A DNA stretch of 64,000 nucleotides from Charina bottae (GCA_023362775.1 JALMGJ010000004.1:33783429-33847428), one strand, 5' to 3'. Shown: positions 44,103 to 56,470, numbered from the stretch's first letter. Made by a program: numbers and translations. Notes: a model not told the origin generated them from the sequence alone.

Positions 44103-45980
44103 ATCTCCAGAGCACATGCTTCTGATCAAGCAGTAAGCAGCTGTACAATTGTACAGTATATTCATTTAATCCGAAATAAGTCCCTTTCCCTTGTGTTTAG
44201 TACAGTAAAATGCACTTAACACTTGAATTTAAACAGAGAGCTAGCATTCCCATACTTCAGGGTCAGGAACAGAGGCCTGAATAGTTCAGCAAGATATGTT
44301 TAAGAGTTGGATTTACTTTAGTGTATCTGTGATTGTATGGAAATTGCTGTCCTCTTCAGATGGAGCGGGTGCCTTATGGTTTGTGCTTCTAACAGTTGGC
44401 ATTGCTGAAACTTTTGCAGAATGCAAGGCTTGCTAGAGTGTTGAAAGGAGAAGGAGTGGGCCAGGACATAACACAACAGAGAACAATGAATTACGGGGGC
44501 GGGGGGGGGAGTCCAAGATTTCTATAGATATAAAAACTTTTTCATGAGAACTTTTAAGCAAGGAAGTGCACCATGTCAATTTATAAAACCGGGCAAGGCG
44601 GGTCCATGTCATCACTCCCATAGCACTGAAACAAAACAAGAAGGGCTTCCCAGTGCCAGCAGTCAAAACAAATGTGTGAAAAGCAGGCAGAGCATTGCCA
44701 TATTATAGCAGGAAAATCTCAAATGCACCAAAAGGCTCTGATCAATATTTGTGTAAGGAAACATGCTGTTGCCTCGATTCGACTCCATCTGACAATAGAA
44801 ATTCTTGAACAACTTTATAGCCCCAGCATTAAAAGAAGATATACTCCAAGTTTGGCACCCTCCATTCTCATGCTAATGGGGTACAATGCAGCCCTGCTCC
44901 TTCATTGTGAGGGCTCTGTCTCCATTTCCTTTGGCGCGGGTAGTGGCTGGCACAGCTGCTGGAACAAGGGAGGTCTTAAGCCTCGCAGCTGTGGCATTCC
45001 CAAGCTGACAATGGCAGGCTGGGACACCCTGTATTGGGACAGACAATTGTTCCTATACATTTTTTTTAATAAAGAATAGTACTCAATATACTGCTTGTTT
45101 CCCATGTTATTTGTCAGGGTCAACTTCACCAGGTGTTGGACACATAGATACTGTACAAATACAAGGCAGCTGTACCCCCAGCTATCCCAATGGGGTGGAA
45201 AAATGAAAATGTTGCTGAAACAGAATTGGATAGTTGGTTATTTTCCACTACAACCTCTCATCTACCCTCCCCTCCCAACCTCCCATTTGTTGGTTTTCCT
45301 CCACCCTTTCAACCCTGTTTCTTCCAACAAATATGAAGCAAGTTTAAAATAGCCTGCAGTCAGAGAGTAGTTTTAGGCACACTCGCGCAGAAGAAAGTAA
45401 GGAAGGGCCATTGTTTCAAGCAATGGCAGGTGCAATATAATAGTTGGATCTCTTTTGCATCTTTCCTTTGCTTGATCATTCTCTGTAGGTTCTTTTATTG
45501 GGATAAAAGTTTTGTGTATAATAGTTAATTGTTATATTACAGTAATATTGAATTTTATTTCTCAAAAAGCATGTATAGACTTGCACTGTAAATCCCTTCT
45601 TCCAATGCCCCTTCTTGGCATTATCTGAAGATGTGAGATGCAGCAGAATCCTGTGTTGTTATAGAAGTGAAATTTCTTAGAATATATCCACCCTGCTAGG
45701 TGACGACACCTAGCTAACCTTGGCTAAGGAGAGTTGGACCTGGTTAGTGCTTGGAAAGGAAGACAAAAAAAATGCCAGGGGTATAGGGACATATGAACAC
45801 ACACAGAGAGACATAAATGGGTGGCAGGTTCCTGCCCATCCTAACATGCATTTGTGTAGAAGCTGTAATTCCCCCTTCTTCACTACCAACACAATATGCT
45901 TACAATTGTGCTAGTTATGGAAAGTGGTGAGCAGGTTTCTTGCCCAGAGTCACTGCAGTTAATATTGGTGGTCTTAGATA
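44103..45980. other. Unassigned interval
   Basis: The longest frame, 44672-45079 (135 codons), has no recognisable domain or neighbouring coding evidence. No repeat family identified. Confidence 0.4.
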
Positions 45981-45982
45981 AA

Positions 45983-46225
45983 AGGGGGTGTGGTGGCTCA
46001 GCGGTTAAGATGCCAGGCTTGTCGATCGGAAGATTGCAAGTTCAGAGGTTCGAATCCCTAGCCCCGCATGATGGAGTGAGCTCCCGCACTCGCCCCAGCT
46101 CTTGCCAACCTAGCAATTCGAAAGCATGCAAATGCCAGTAGATTAATAGGTACCACTTCGGTGGGTAGGTAACAACGTTCCGCATGCGTCATGCCGGCCA
46201 CATGACCGTGGAAGCGTCTTCGGAC
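45983..46225 (+). mobile_element. Sauria-type SINE, 3'-truncated at a palindrome
   Basis: The head, body and tagcaattcgaaagcatgc block are present. Homology runs to gaagcgtcttcggaca, and the remaining 90 or so bases including the BovB-like tail are missing. The break coincides with the left end of the 408-bp palindrome at 46226-46633. SINEs rarely lack their 3' end because insertion starts there, so a later event removed it. Confidence 0.85.
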
Positions 46226-46633
46226 AGCGATGGTTTTCTTGTTACACAGTTCACAGTACAGGGACCGCATGATATCAACAACGAAAGACCAATGTTGCCC
46301 TTTACTTTTAGCATTTATGGTTTTAATCATTTAAAATAATGTTTTCATATTTTTGGTTTCTTTGATTTGCTCTGCATCACCTAGTGTTTTATGGAGAAAT
46401 AATATACATCCAGAGATTTTTAAATTTAAATTTTTAAATGTATATTATTTCTCCATAAAACACTAGGTGATGCAGAGCAAATCAAAAAAACCAAAAATAT
46501 GAAAAAAACACCAATAACATTATTTTAAATGATTAAAACCATAAATGCTAAAAGTAAAGGGCAACATTGGTCTTTCGTTGTTGATATCATGCGGTCTCTG
46601 TACTGTGAACTGTGTAACAAGAAAACCATCGCT
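46226..46633. repeat. Large near-perfect palindrome of unknown family
   Basis: Left arm 46226-46409 and right arm 46438-46633 are reverse complements, with a few mismatches and one 12-base insertion in the right arm (near 46510-46521). The 28-base centre (46410-46437) is itself AT-rich and partly palindromic. The ends are agcgatgg and ccatcgct. No coding, no clear target duplication, no match to a family I know. It may be a fold-back DNA transposon or an inverted duplication. Confidence 0.9.
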
Positions 46634-48156
46634 TGCAGGTAACTTTTCTTGATATAGTATGAGGAATAGTATAATAGTTGGTTTAATTAATTAATTATTG
46701 CACTGCTTGAAACTTCAATAGAGAATGCCCCTCTCCAGAGCATAAGACAAGAATCTAAATCTGGTTATGATTAACTGATGCCAAGTGATATAGAGTTTGA
46801 CACTGGCAACTGGTTTAGTGTATAAATGCACTCCTTATCACCAACTCCATGCATAAAAAGATGGAAGAAGCTTTCCAAATTCCTCTTTTGGTTTTTCAAG
46901 GGAGCACAAGCCTCTTAGATCAAGGTAGAATTGTAATCTGTGAGCGTCTCTTCTGGTTTGGCTTTAACCTCAGTTGGATCAACCCAATTCTAATAAAGTT
47001 CATAAACAGAATAGGGAATTTGGGGAACCTGAAACATCAGTTCAATACCTCAATGGAAAAGTAATAATCTTGTATAAGATTGCCCTGAAGAAATGCCAAT
47101 TTGGGCTCCATGAAAGGCAGGTATGCTGAATTAAATAACAGTGCTATGGCAATCCTAATCCAAGTCCAGTACTAGTAAATCAATATTCTGACTTGTGGGA
47201 ACGCTGACCATATTACAGTGGATTTGGCTCTGTTTTTGTAAACAGGAGGTACAGATTCTAGGTCTGAAAAAGAATGGAGTCCAGTTTTTTTAAAACGGGG
47301 GAAAGGAAAGACTATGATTTTTATCATCTTGTAAACATTCATTCTGAAGGATCTCTAAATAAATGTGTTCTAAGACTGAGGCTTAGAATGAACAAATCAT
47401 TCAGCTTGTGTAGGAATTTATTGCAATAGTATTGCCAGGTTGTTTACAGATTTATGAGCATTCCATGTTGACAAATTGTCAGTTTGTGAAGTTTCAGTAC
47501 TCCCCTTTGGTCCCAATTTATTCTCATCTGTCACATTATTAGTTCCATGGAATGATGTTTTAGTCTGACCCACCATTTTAGCTGGCAAGAGCTATTTTTG
47601 CAACAGTAGCTCTCTCCCTTGCAATCTTTCACTCCCTTTGGGAAACTGCTTAAAAAATAGATGGCTCCAGATGGAATTCAAATTTTACTCTTGTTCTTCT
47701 GTTGAATATTCCAGTCTCTGTATAGGCTGCTGGCTTTATCCATCACTCTATGTAGGGGCATCTTTTATTCATCTACTTCTAACTCCCTATCCTATTTTTC
47801 AAAATAATAATTTGAAAATTACCTTTGGACTGACCAACATTACCGTGATTAATAGTTCCTCATTTCTGTTTTTGTAATAGATAAACAGTTCCAAAAAATT
47901 GTGGTCTTTTTTAAAAAACAATTCAGCATGATAACCACTATAACTGGACATTATATATGCAAAGAATATAAAACTGACTGAATGAAAGGATTAAATGTGA
48001 TTATGTTGGATGTTTGGTTTGGAGGGGTAACTTACTATGTGAAATTCCCCCTTCAGATGGTTTTCACAGTCCTGGTGTTCAGTCCTGGGTGGTTGGACTT
48101 ATGTAACATATTAAGCTGAAGCCAAAGAAGCCCCAGATTGTATAACATGGTATATA
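46634..48156. other. Unassigned interval
   Basis: Short frames only; no recognisable repeat. Confidence 0.4.
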
Positions 48157-48164
48157 GGTTAACC

Positions 48165-48434
48165 CGGGGCTTTCCAAAGTTTTCCCGCGGCGACACACCA
48201 ACCGCTGTTGGTGTGTCACCGTGGGAAAACCCGGAAGTGCCGCCGTTGCAGCAGTGCGCAAAAACCCGGAAGCACTGCTGCCGCTTTCAGTTTTTGCGCG
48301 CCGCCGTTGGTGTGTCGCCGCGGGAAAACCCGGAAGCGCTGATGATGATCAGCGCTTCCGGGTTGTGTGGCGACACACCAGACTGTGTGTGGTGACACAC
48401 TTTTATGTCGCGACACACAGTTTGGAAAGCTCTG
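48165..48434. mobile_element. hAT-like MITE, 270 bp, intact ends
   Basis: Ends cggggctttccaaag and cagtttggaaagctctg are of the same family as 40948-41161. The 8-bp duplication ggttaacc lies at 48157-48164 and 48435-48442. The interior contains three or more gcgacacac/gtgtgtcgc blocks and several cccggaag repeats, in direct and inverted orientation, and is CpG-rich. Confidence 0.88.
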
Positions 48435-48659
48435 GGTTAACCTATCATATGAAGCTTGCCATTATGGCTTACTAGACAGCCCGTTGGTTCATTGGTTCAT
48501 TGATTCAGAGTTATTTCCTTACCAGATACCTCAATGCCTTCAACAATGGCAGAGCTTCTAATGTGCTGCCTTCACTGGAAAAGTCCTTAAAAATTGAGGG
48601 AGATATTCAGAGATGTATTTGCCTTGAAAATAGCCCACATCATTCATATTGAACTGTAT

Positions 48660-48760
48660 AGTATTTTATTTATTTATTTATTTTTCAAATTTATTCCCCA
48701 CCCATCTCCCATGCAAGGGACTCTGGGCGGGTTACAATAAATACAATAAATAGTACAGTC
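48660..48760 (-). mobile_element. L2-like LINE 3'-tail remnant
   Basis: tttattta units (tail, minus strand), then ccacccatctccc...gggactctgggcgggttac, the family's 3' signature reversed. Confidence 0.7.
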
Positions 48761-48934
48761 AAACATCAGGAGTTGACCACAGGAAATGTTTTATGACATT
48801 TTGTCCTATGTCATAAAATGTTTTATGATAATTATAATGTCATAAAATGTTTTATAAAATTTGCTAAATTTCTATTCCACAGGAGTCATGGGTCCCACAT
48901 TTTGGATGCATTCTGTAAGTTAGCCCATTTGAGG

Positions 48935-49797
48935 TATGCAGAACACATCATGTGACGTGCTGGGCTTGATGAATCCAAGGCTGGAGTTAAAATTGCTAGA
49001 AGAAACATTAACAATCTCAGATATGCAGATGATACCACTTTGATGGCTGAAAGCGAGGAGGAGCTGAGGAGCCTTATGACGAAGGTGAAAGACGAAAGTG
49101 CAAAAGCTGGGTTGCAGTCAAACCTCAAAAAAACCAAAATTATGGCAACCAGCTTGATTGATAACTGGCAAATAGAGGGAGAAAAAGTGGAGGCAGTGAC
49201 AGACTTTGTATTTCTAGGCGCAAAGATTACTGCAGATGCTGACTGCAGCCAGGAAATCAGAAGATGTCTACTTCTTGGGAGGAGAGCAATGACTAATCTC
49301 GATAAAATAGTTAAGAGCAGAGACATCACACTGACAACAAAGGTCCACATAGTTAAAGCAATGGTATTCCCCGTAGTAACCTATGGCTGCGAGAGCTGGA
49401 CCATAAGGAAGGCTGAGCGAAAGAAGATAGATGCTTTTGAACTGTAGTGTTGGAGAAAAATTCTGAGAGTGCCTTGGACTGCAGGAAGATCAAACCAGTC
49501 CATACTCCAGGAAATAAAGCCAGACTGCTCACTTGAGGGAATGATATTAAAGGCAAAACTGAAGTACTTTGGCCACATAATGAGAAGACAGGATACCCTG
49601 GAGAAGATGCTGATGCTGGGGAAAGTGGAAGGCAAAAGGAAGAGGGGCCGACCAAGGGCAAGATGGATGGATGATATTCTGGAGGTGACGGACTCGACCT
49701 TGGGGGAGCTGGGGGTGGCAACGGCCGACAGGAAGCTCTGGCGTGGGCTGGTCCATGAAGTCACGAAGAGTCGGAAGCGACTGAATGAATAAACAAC
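48935..49797 (+). mobile_element. 5'-truncated BovB LINE
   Basis: Homology to the complete copy begins in the codons for YAEHIM (5682 in that copy) and runs to the 3' end ataaacaacaa. It covers the last part of RT including YADD (RYADDTTLMAESEEELRS) and the C-terminal domain. I could not find a target duplication. Confidence 0.93.
48957..49792 (+). pseudogene. BovB RT C-terminal fragment with one nonsense codon
   Basis: The frame follows the intact BovB protein closely over about 278 codons, with scattered substitutions. One in-frame TAG interrupts it where the intact copy has TGG (Trp in ELWCWRKI), splitting it into 49040-49447 and 49469-49792. It has only the last part of RT and no endonuclease. 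Confidence 0.9.
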
Positions 49798-50202
49798 AAA
49801 ACACTAGAGGGGATTAAAGATTTAATAATTTAATTTAAGTTTTCATTACATTTATAAAAAGCTTTTAAAAATAGAAATTTGAAGTTAAATCATTAAGAGG
49901 ACTTAAACATCCCCATTTGAATTTTGGTGTATTCCCTTATGTTTGAGATTTTGAATTTGAGTTGAATTTAGATTATATAAATGTGTGAAAACATCATTTG
50001 TGTGGGTATTGGATACACAAGTCATTAAAATCCATGGGGATCTTGTTTCAGTTGTTAGGTTTAAGCCATCAGAGCTGATAATAGGATAGCAGACCAGTGA
50101 CCAAGGAGCCAAAGAAAGGAGTGTATCCAAGAACAGGCCAAAGTTTGAGGTCCTGAAGACATAGTGAGGTGAGGGTATCACGATCGTAAGTCTTGGTGAG
50201 GT
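49798..50202. other. Unassigned interval
   Basis: AT-rich with no recognised feature. Confidence 0.4.
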
Positions 50203-50276
50203 GTTTTACTTTCTTCTTTCACCTTCGTCATAAGGTTCCCCAGCTCCTTCTCGCTTTCAGCCATCAAAGTGGTATC
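50203..50276 (-). mobile_element. Internal BovB fragment, antisense, 74 bp
   Basis: The minus strand encodes DTTLMAESEKELGNLMTKVKEES, matching the segment just after YADD in the BovB protein (5774-5846 of the intact copy) with about 5% nucleotide differences. It lacks both the BovB 3' end and anything upstream. Confidence 0.88.
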
Positions 50277-50628
50277 AGGGCTGAAAACCAAAATGATAGC
50301 AGAGGAAGACCGGTGAGGGAGAGGTTCTGTTTTGTGATCTTTCTGTTTCCCTGTGTTGTTTTCCTGGAGAAGTCTTGGCTGTTCCATCACATAATAGCCC
50401 AAGTTGAGATAATAAGCTTGACTGTGATTATAAAAAACCAACAAGCCATGATTACAATTTGTGGTTAAACTATGGTCAGGGATCAGTAAGTAAGCTATGT
50501 CACAGTATGGTTTAGTGAATCAGCTCATTAAATATGAGTAATCCTGGGGTGGGAACAGCTCTTACAGCCTTCTCAGTTACTTTTATTTTTCAGCTGTAGA
50601 GCCCCTTCCTTCCTTCCTTCCACCTATG
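50277..50628. other. Unassigned interval
   Basis: Contains motifs such as tatggtttagtgaatcagctc that recur loosely near 51.7-52.2 and 54.8-54.96 kb. Confidence 0.35.
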
Positions 50629-50639
50629 TCATATAACAG

Positions 50640-50873
50640 AGCCAGTTTGGTGTAGTGGTTAGGGCATCAGGCTAGAAACCAGGTGGCCGTGAGTTCTAGT
50701 CCTGCCTTATGCACAAAGCCGGCTGGGTGACCTTGGGCCAATCACTTTCTCTCAGCCCTAGGAAGCAGGCAATAGCAAACCACTTCCAAAATCTTGCCAA
50801 GAAAACTGCAGGGACTATTCCAGACAGTTATCAGGAGTCAGTACTGACTCGAAGGCACCCCCCCCCTCAAATC
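50640..50873 (+). mobile_element. tRNA-derived SINE, BovB-type body, full length
   Basis: Head agccagtttggtgtagtgg and B-box-like gagttctagtcc, body with gcaatagcaaaccacttcc...cttgccaagaaaactgcaggg, and end ggagtcagtactgactcgaa. The 11-bp repeat tcatataacag flanks it at 50629-50639 and 50874-50884. Confidence 0.88.
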
Positions 50874-50884
50874 TCATATAACAG

Positions 50885-52619
50885 GAGTAAAAACAAAGCC
50901 ACCTTTCCCACTAAGGAAAATAATTTAAGCCTTGTTTTGTCTCCAGACCTGTGTGTACGCATCAGACACCAGAAGCTAATGATTATATCACAGCATTTGA
51001 AGCTCCTGGCTATGGCAGAGAAGCAGCTCCCAAGGGGGCCCTTGCGGGCTTAGTGGCTGGTTTGCAGGTTTCCTTTTCTCTCTGAGTTTTCTAGCTGTTG
51101 CGCTTCAACATCACTGTATTGAATTATCTGATGTGACGCCAGTGGGGAAATCAGTTTGCTAGCAATGATGTCTTAACACAGGAAAGGTGAAGTGCTTTGA
51201 ATGGCTGAAAGCCCTCTCCAAATTATTACTGTTAGATATAAATCCCGCTGTTCATCCAAAAGCATCAAACTTGTCAATTTCATCTGCTGTTAATGCGCGC
51301 AATGCTTGAAATAAACGAAACGGGAGGAAAAAAGGCATCCCTTACAGGAGATGCAATCTTGCGTATGTTGTCCTCTCACTGGAGAAAGGCTGTGGGTTGC
51401 AGGGAAAGGATTTCCCTGGATCATTGCCAAGGGCAGTAACATCCTGGATTATCATTTTCACTTGATGAAGTCCTTCCTCTGGATATTCCCCAAACCATAT
51501 TTAGATTGAACTGTGCCCATAAATAGCTTGCAAGCAAATGCAAAACTTTGTGCAAAACTAACTGCTCAGTAGATCCATGTAAAATACACAGTAAATGAAA
51601 ATGATTAAATAGAGGCAGTAGCAGAATTCACCCATCACACCGAAATGCAATGTATTTGGGGAGGTGGGCTTAGTTTAATCGTACATATGAGAAAGGCCCA
51701 GTAAATAGTCATAGTTTAGATTAGTAACTGCTGTGTGAGAACATGGTTTATTGTTCAGTTGCCAATTGCAGTTAAGAATTATGGGCTGCATTCACCCCTC
51801 ATGAAGTCAGATTTTAAACCTATCCTTTGTTCAGTAAAGCATAATGGTCAAAAGCAAAGAAACCCCATTATGGCTTATTATTATGTATTGTTTTCTTAGC
51901 TTGTTTTGAGTTGGTCTTTGTGGCCCAATCCAACAGATGTAGGCAAGGACAGTGAAAAGGGAGGCAAACAAACCAGGAATTGGCCAAACAAGCCATGGTT
52001 ACTAGTTTGATTTTGGCTTGTTTTCTGCTTCAACAACCATAATTAAAACAAATGATGGGTTAACATGTCTGAACTAGGATCACAGATTTGGGCACTGATG
52101 TATGAATTTATAAACATGGTTGAGTGATCAGATACTAAATAGATTCATAAATCATGGGTTCAAATGGTTGGTCAACCAAGATTTGCAGTTAGATGTCTGT
52201 ATTGATACATTTACTCCTGATTATTACTTTGCCTCTGGAAGAGCCTACATCCTCAAATAGCAGTAATGAAAATGGATGCAGACAAGCAGCTCTAAACCAC
52301 AGTCATGGTCTGTGCAGGGGAGCAAGGGCAGGCAAATTGTGAAATATGTGTAACAATGTCATCACCAAACGCTATTAAGCATTTGTGCTTAATGAGACAT
52401 AAGTGTATAATGCTGCCATTTATGTGATGTCACTGCGCACATTCTCATTTTGGCATCATCACAGTCTGCTGAGGACACAGCTGTGGACACTGATGATAGT
52501 TTCTACAAAATATTTGAAAGCTCAAATCCTGGTTAGTGCAGACCATGTTTTTTGTGATTAGTGGACTGAGCTATTGTTTTCACATTTTAAAAAATGGAAG
52601 TATAGCGCTAATTGGGCAA
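50885..52619. other. Unassigned interval
   Basis: No frame with a known domain. The stretch 51100-51350 is less AT-rich and has varied sequence that could be a conserved non-coding element (see findings). Loosely repeated tatggttta/aaccat motifs occur at 51.7-52.2 kb. Confidence 0.4.
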
Positions 52620-52828
52620 ACTGAGCCAGTGTGGTTCTAGGATTGGGGAAATTGGGGTCCGGTTGGTCTTCAACCTTGGAAAGTTACTGGTGCTTTTGAA
52701 CTAGTTATTATCTCTCAAAAAAACTTACCTCATAACGTTGTTGTGGGAAAAAATAGAAGGGGGGGGGGGTGATATGTAAGCCACCTTGAGCTCTGGAAGA
52801 AAGTTGGGACATATAAAATAAAAGGCAT
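52620..52828 (+). mobile_element. Degenerate tRNA-derived SINE
   Basis: gagccagtgtggttctagg, then cttggaaagttactggtgc, cttacctcataacgttgttgtggg, and gccaccttgagctctgg...ataaaataaaa follow the order of the reptile SINE at 31511-31770 with many substitutions. A g-run (52760-52769) interrupts it. Confidence 0.65.
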
Positions 52829-55800
52829 TTTCTTTTCTTTTCTGAAAATATACTTTTGTTGAATGTTTTAAGAGAAAATATATAAACAAGGAAGGAAAAA
52901 GAATAAAAGAGGCAGTAGAAGAGAATATACAAGTGTAAGAATACAAGATTTGTAATTTTGTAAAAAATTACAGTTTTCTATACCAATTAATTATAAGTAA
53001 TAGAGTATATTGTATCAGTTTAACTATTATGCTCTAAACAGGGTATATATAGTGAGCACAAAATGAAAGATACAACAAAATTGAAAACTACTATGAATTC
53101 TGACTATGTTAAGAGTCTCTTCTAATTTAGACGTTTTCATATATCCTGATCATTCATAGTGTTGTAGGGTATATGTTAATAGTACTACTGCATAATGAAT
53201 GGAGTCACACTTCCTACAAAGCCATGACATAGTTTCTATGTCTTTGGTTTTGCCGGTGAATTACTATACCTTTTACACCAAGGGTGCTTAGTAAGGTGCA
53301 TTAACTCAACCAACTGAGATTTGTTCCATACTTTATTATTTAAAGAAACCTACCATCACATCCTTGCAGCAAGACAGCAGCCTAAGTTTACTCTATGTTA
53401 ATTCAACCACTTTTTATCAAAGTTCTAGGATCACTTGGATGTGCCTCTTACAATATACAATATACTTACAATATACTGTTCTCAGCCATTCATAAGATGA
53501 GTTTGCATAGAATGTTTGTGCATAGAAAAGCTTTGCACAATTCAAGTTCCTTCTACACAGTTTATATGTATGTGAGCATATGTCATAATAAGATTTCACT
53601 GTGAACTTTAGCCTTCCTGTTTTTTTCCCTGCACTCCAATAACATTCAGGCAAGCTTCAGCAAAGATCTGGGAAGTAGAAGATGCAAAACAAAGTTTGAT
53701 GACATGAGAAGTCAGCTAATGACAAAAATGGGAAATGGGGGCTCAGGAAGGATATAGTTAGCTCTAACTGGCAAAGGGCATTGTCTCTAGTATTTTACCA
53801 TCTTTGTGATTTGTAACATTCTTGCTTGAAGATGCTGTGAAGTGATATTATTTCCATCTGTTTTCATTTTATTTCAGTTTAATCTTTTGAGCTTCTCTGA
53901 TTATGTACTTCAGGACTTACTAATATTCTAATGTCTTTGCCAGAAAAATAAAAACCAAACAGATGTACTTGTTCTAGAAAGTATTTGAGTACATATATTG
54001 AAATAGCTAATGCGCAAAAACTTTGCCTGCTCAGCCTATGTAAAGATGGGCTGGAGAGTTTTTTCTTGACTTCGTGATTTGTGGGATAAATCAGTACTGA
54101 TGGAGTATGCACATCCATCTAAGCTTCTAGTCACCTAAATGTTGCATCTGGTAAACAGGTTTTACAGGTTTTCTTTTGCCTTAAAAACATGAAAAACATG
54201 TTTGTTTAAAGACCACAGCTGGACAAGAGGCCTGCTTGTTACCCAAAACCATTCTCAGGTTTGTTAAAAAGTGTTTAACAAGTTTAAAGCACTCTTCCAA
54301 TAGCAGGTACATTCCAACTATAGTATCTGGTCAAGAATGATCTAAGCACTTCAAATACCATCAGGAAAAACCCCAACCAAATTTCCAGTGGTGGATGAAT
54401 AAAAGTAACATGGAAAGGAAAGGAAAGCTTTGTTGGGTCAGATCAAATGTCCAGCATCACAGAGAGTGATGCTTTTTTAATGCTAACACAGGCCATGTAA
54501 TTACCAGCCATTGATAAGTCTTTCTTCCACTGATTTGTCTGATCATCCTTTACAATTTTATACATTTGAGTATGATTATTGTGGGCATCATGCCTAAGAC
54601 AGGACTAACATTTCTCTTAAAAGCACCCAGCACATTTAAGTATTGCTTTCAAACACACTTGCCCCCTTTCAAATCTTTTAAATTTAAATCATAATTTAAT
54701 GAGTTGGATGCAGACTTCATTAACTGAACTTTGTGCCCACAGAGGCACAGAGAAATTTAAATTAATTTGATGTCTGCAGGTGCTAATGTTCTGTAACTAG
54801 TTCAAACAGAATGCTAAACCACATTATGGTTGGTTTGTTTTTGGCTTAGCATGATGTATAAATTATTATGGTTTAACATGCTCAAACCAAGCAATCATGG
54901 TTTAATCAACAAACATTGGTTTTAAAAACCTTGACTTAGTGTTTTATGAAAACTAAGCCATTAAACATAGTATTGATAACAAAATATGTTTATATAAGAA
55001 TTCTTAACCATGTTTAGAGAGATACTCTGAAATTCAAAGGAGCAGACACAGTAGTCTTCTTACTTATAATAGCCACTCAGGTTTTCAAAGAGTTACAAAA
55101 TGGTCAGAAGAACATCTAGAGTAAAATTTATTTGAGGAGGCAGTCTAATTCACTCAAAAGAATGCATTTTTTCTTTTGAGGGGTCTTGTGGATTCCACCC
55201 ATTGTTTACAAAGCAATGAGTGTTTTGCTCATCATATTATGTATAAATAAAAAAAGAAAAATACATTCTGTCATATTGATGGGCTCTTAGCTACCATAAA
55301 ATAAAAGATAATTGAACACAGTTAGTTACATTAAAAAGCACTAACCTCTTAATGTTACTGAGTCAAAATTGGAGCTAAACAATTTTATTCAGCAAATTTA
55401 TAGTTCTCCTACAACAGAATAACAATATGGGCTGAAATGTATTGTGCGTCTGAGATTTGTCTTGATGTAGCTCATTTACTTTAATTTGAGTCTGTTAATG
55501 AGGGGAAATGTAATTAACTTGTGACTCAGTAGTTTCCCCATAATTCTTCCATCTGTCTGATCAGTCCCACAAGTGCAATATTTCTCTCATGATTTGATTA
55601 ATTAATTCACACAGTGAATTGGCATGTATTGTAAACTTCAAGCTAGAGTTGTTAATGCTCCACAAAACTGGTCAATGCAACTTTTGAAAAGGGGGACATG
55701 CAAACCAGATTTTTTTTTCCAAAAGTTAAGTAATTTTTGAATGGTAGCAAATTGTGCTGTAGAATGCTCAATGGTCTAAAATAAAAATTCCTTCTAGAAT

Positions 55801-56154
55801 ACTAGGATCCTGGTATGTATTCTGATCCATAGACCAATAGACAAGACCAAATTGTCAAGAGCCTTGAACAGCTTGTCCCCAAAATACTGTCCTCCTGAAG
55901 GTGTTGGTTCCCAACTTCACTATTGTTGGCCAGCATAGGTGCTGGTTATACTCATTGGTGACAGTATGGAGGGTACCATAATGGGAAAGGCTGGAATACA
56001 GATCAGCCTATAGACCTTATCAGTTCTACTCCCCATTCAATATTTGGTGGATTCTCTCCCCTTTTAGCTACTGTATGATTCCTAAGTGACATTGCAGTTC
56101 TTTAGCATCCCTCCCCTCCCCCCAGGTTATAATCATTAGCTGCCTTGCTCCCAT
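52829..56154. other. Unassigned AT-rich interval
   Basis: More than 3 kb without a recognised transposon or domain. Diffuse ggttta/aaacca motifs at 54.82-54.96 kb may be an old repeat. Confidence 0.4.
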
Positions 56155-56155
56155 T

Positions 56156-56198
<43 letters not shown>

Positions 56199-56203
56199 GA
56201 TAG

Positions 56204-56264
<61 letters not shown>

Positions 56265-56268
56265 CGAT
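56155..56268. repeat. (GATA)n microsatellite
   Basis: About 27 gata units with a brief interruption near 56198-56207. Confidence 0.96.
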
Positions 56269-56470
56269 CTCCTTTAACTTGGACTTCTTGGTGACATCAT
56301 GAATTCATCAGTGCCCTTTTCTTGACAACAGTGTGGAAATGGTTTGCCATTGCCTTCTTCCAAGATGATTTTCTGACCTCCTAGTTTTGGCTGGTGATCT
56401 CTCATCAAAGACCCAACCTTTCTTACTTTTCTGTATCAGACAAAGTAAGCTAGGTGCTGCCATCTAGCTG
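56269..56470 (-). mobile_element. Degenerate SINE with BovB-type body
   Basis: The minus strand reads gaagaaggcaatggcaaacc, then cactgttgtcaagaaaaggg and gtcaccaagaagtcc, the order found in the BovB-derived part of the other SINEs. Its 3' end touches the (gata)n array on the left. The head is too mutated to define. Confidence 0.55.

Noticed and set aside
44672..45079. A 135-codon plus-strand frame
   Set aside because: No recognisable domain, no splice or promoter context and no neighbouring coding sequence; length is within chance expectation.
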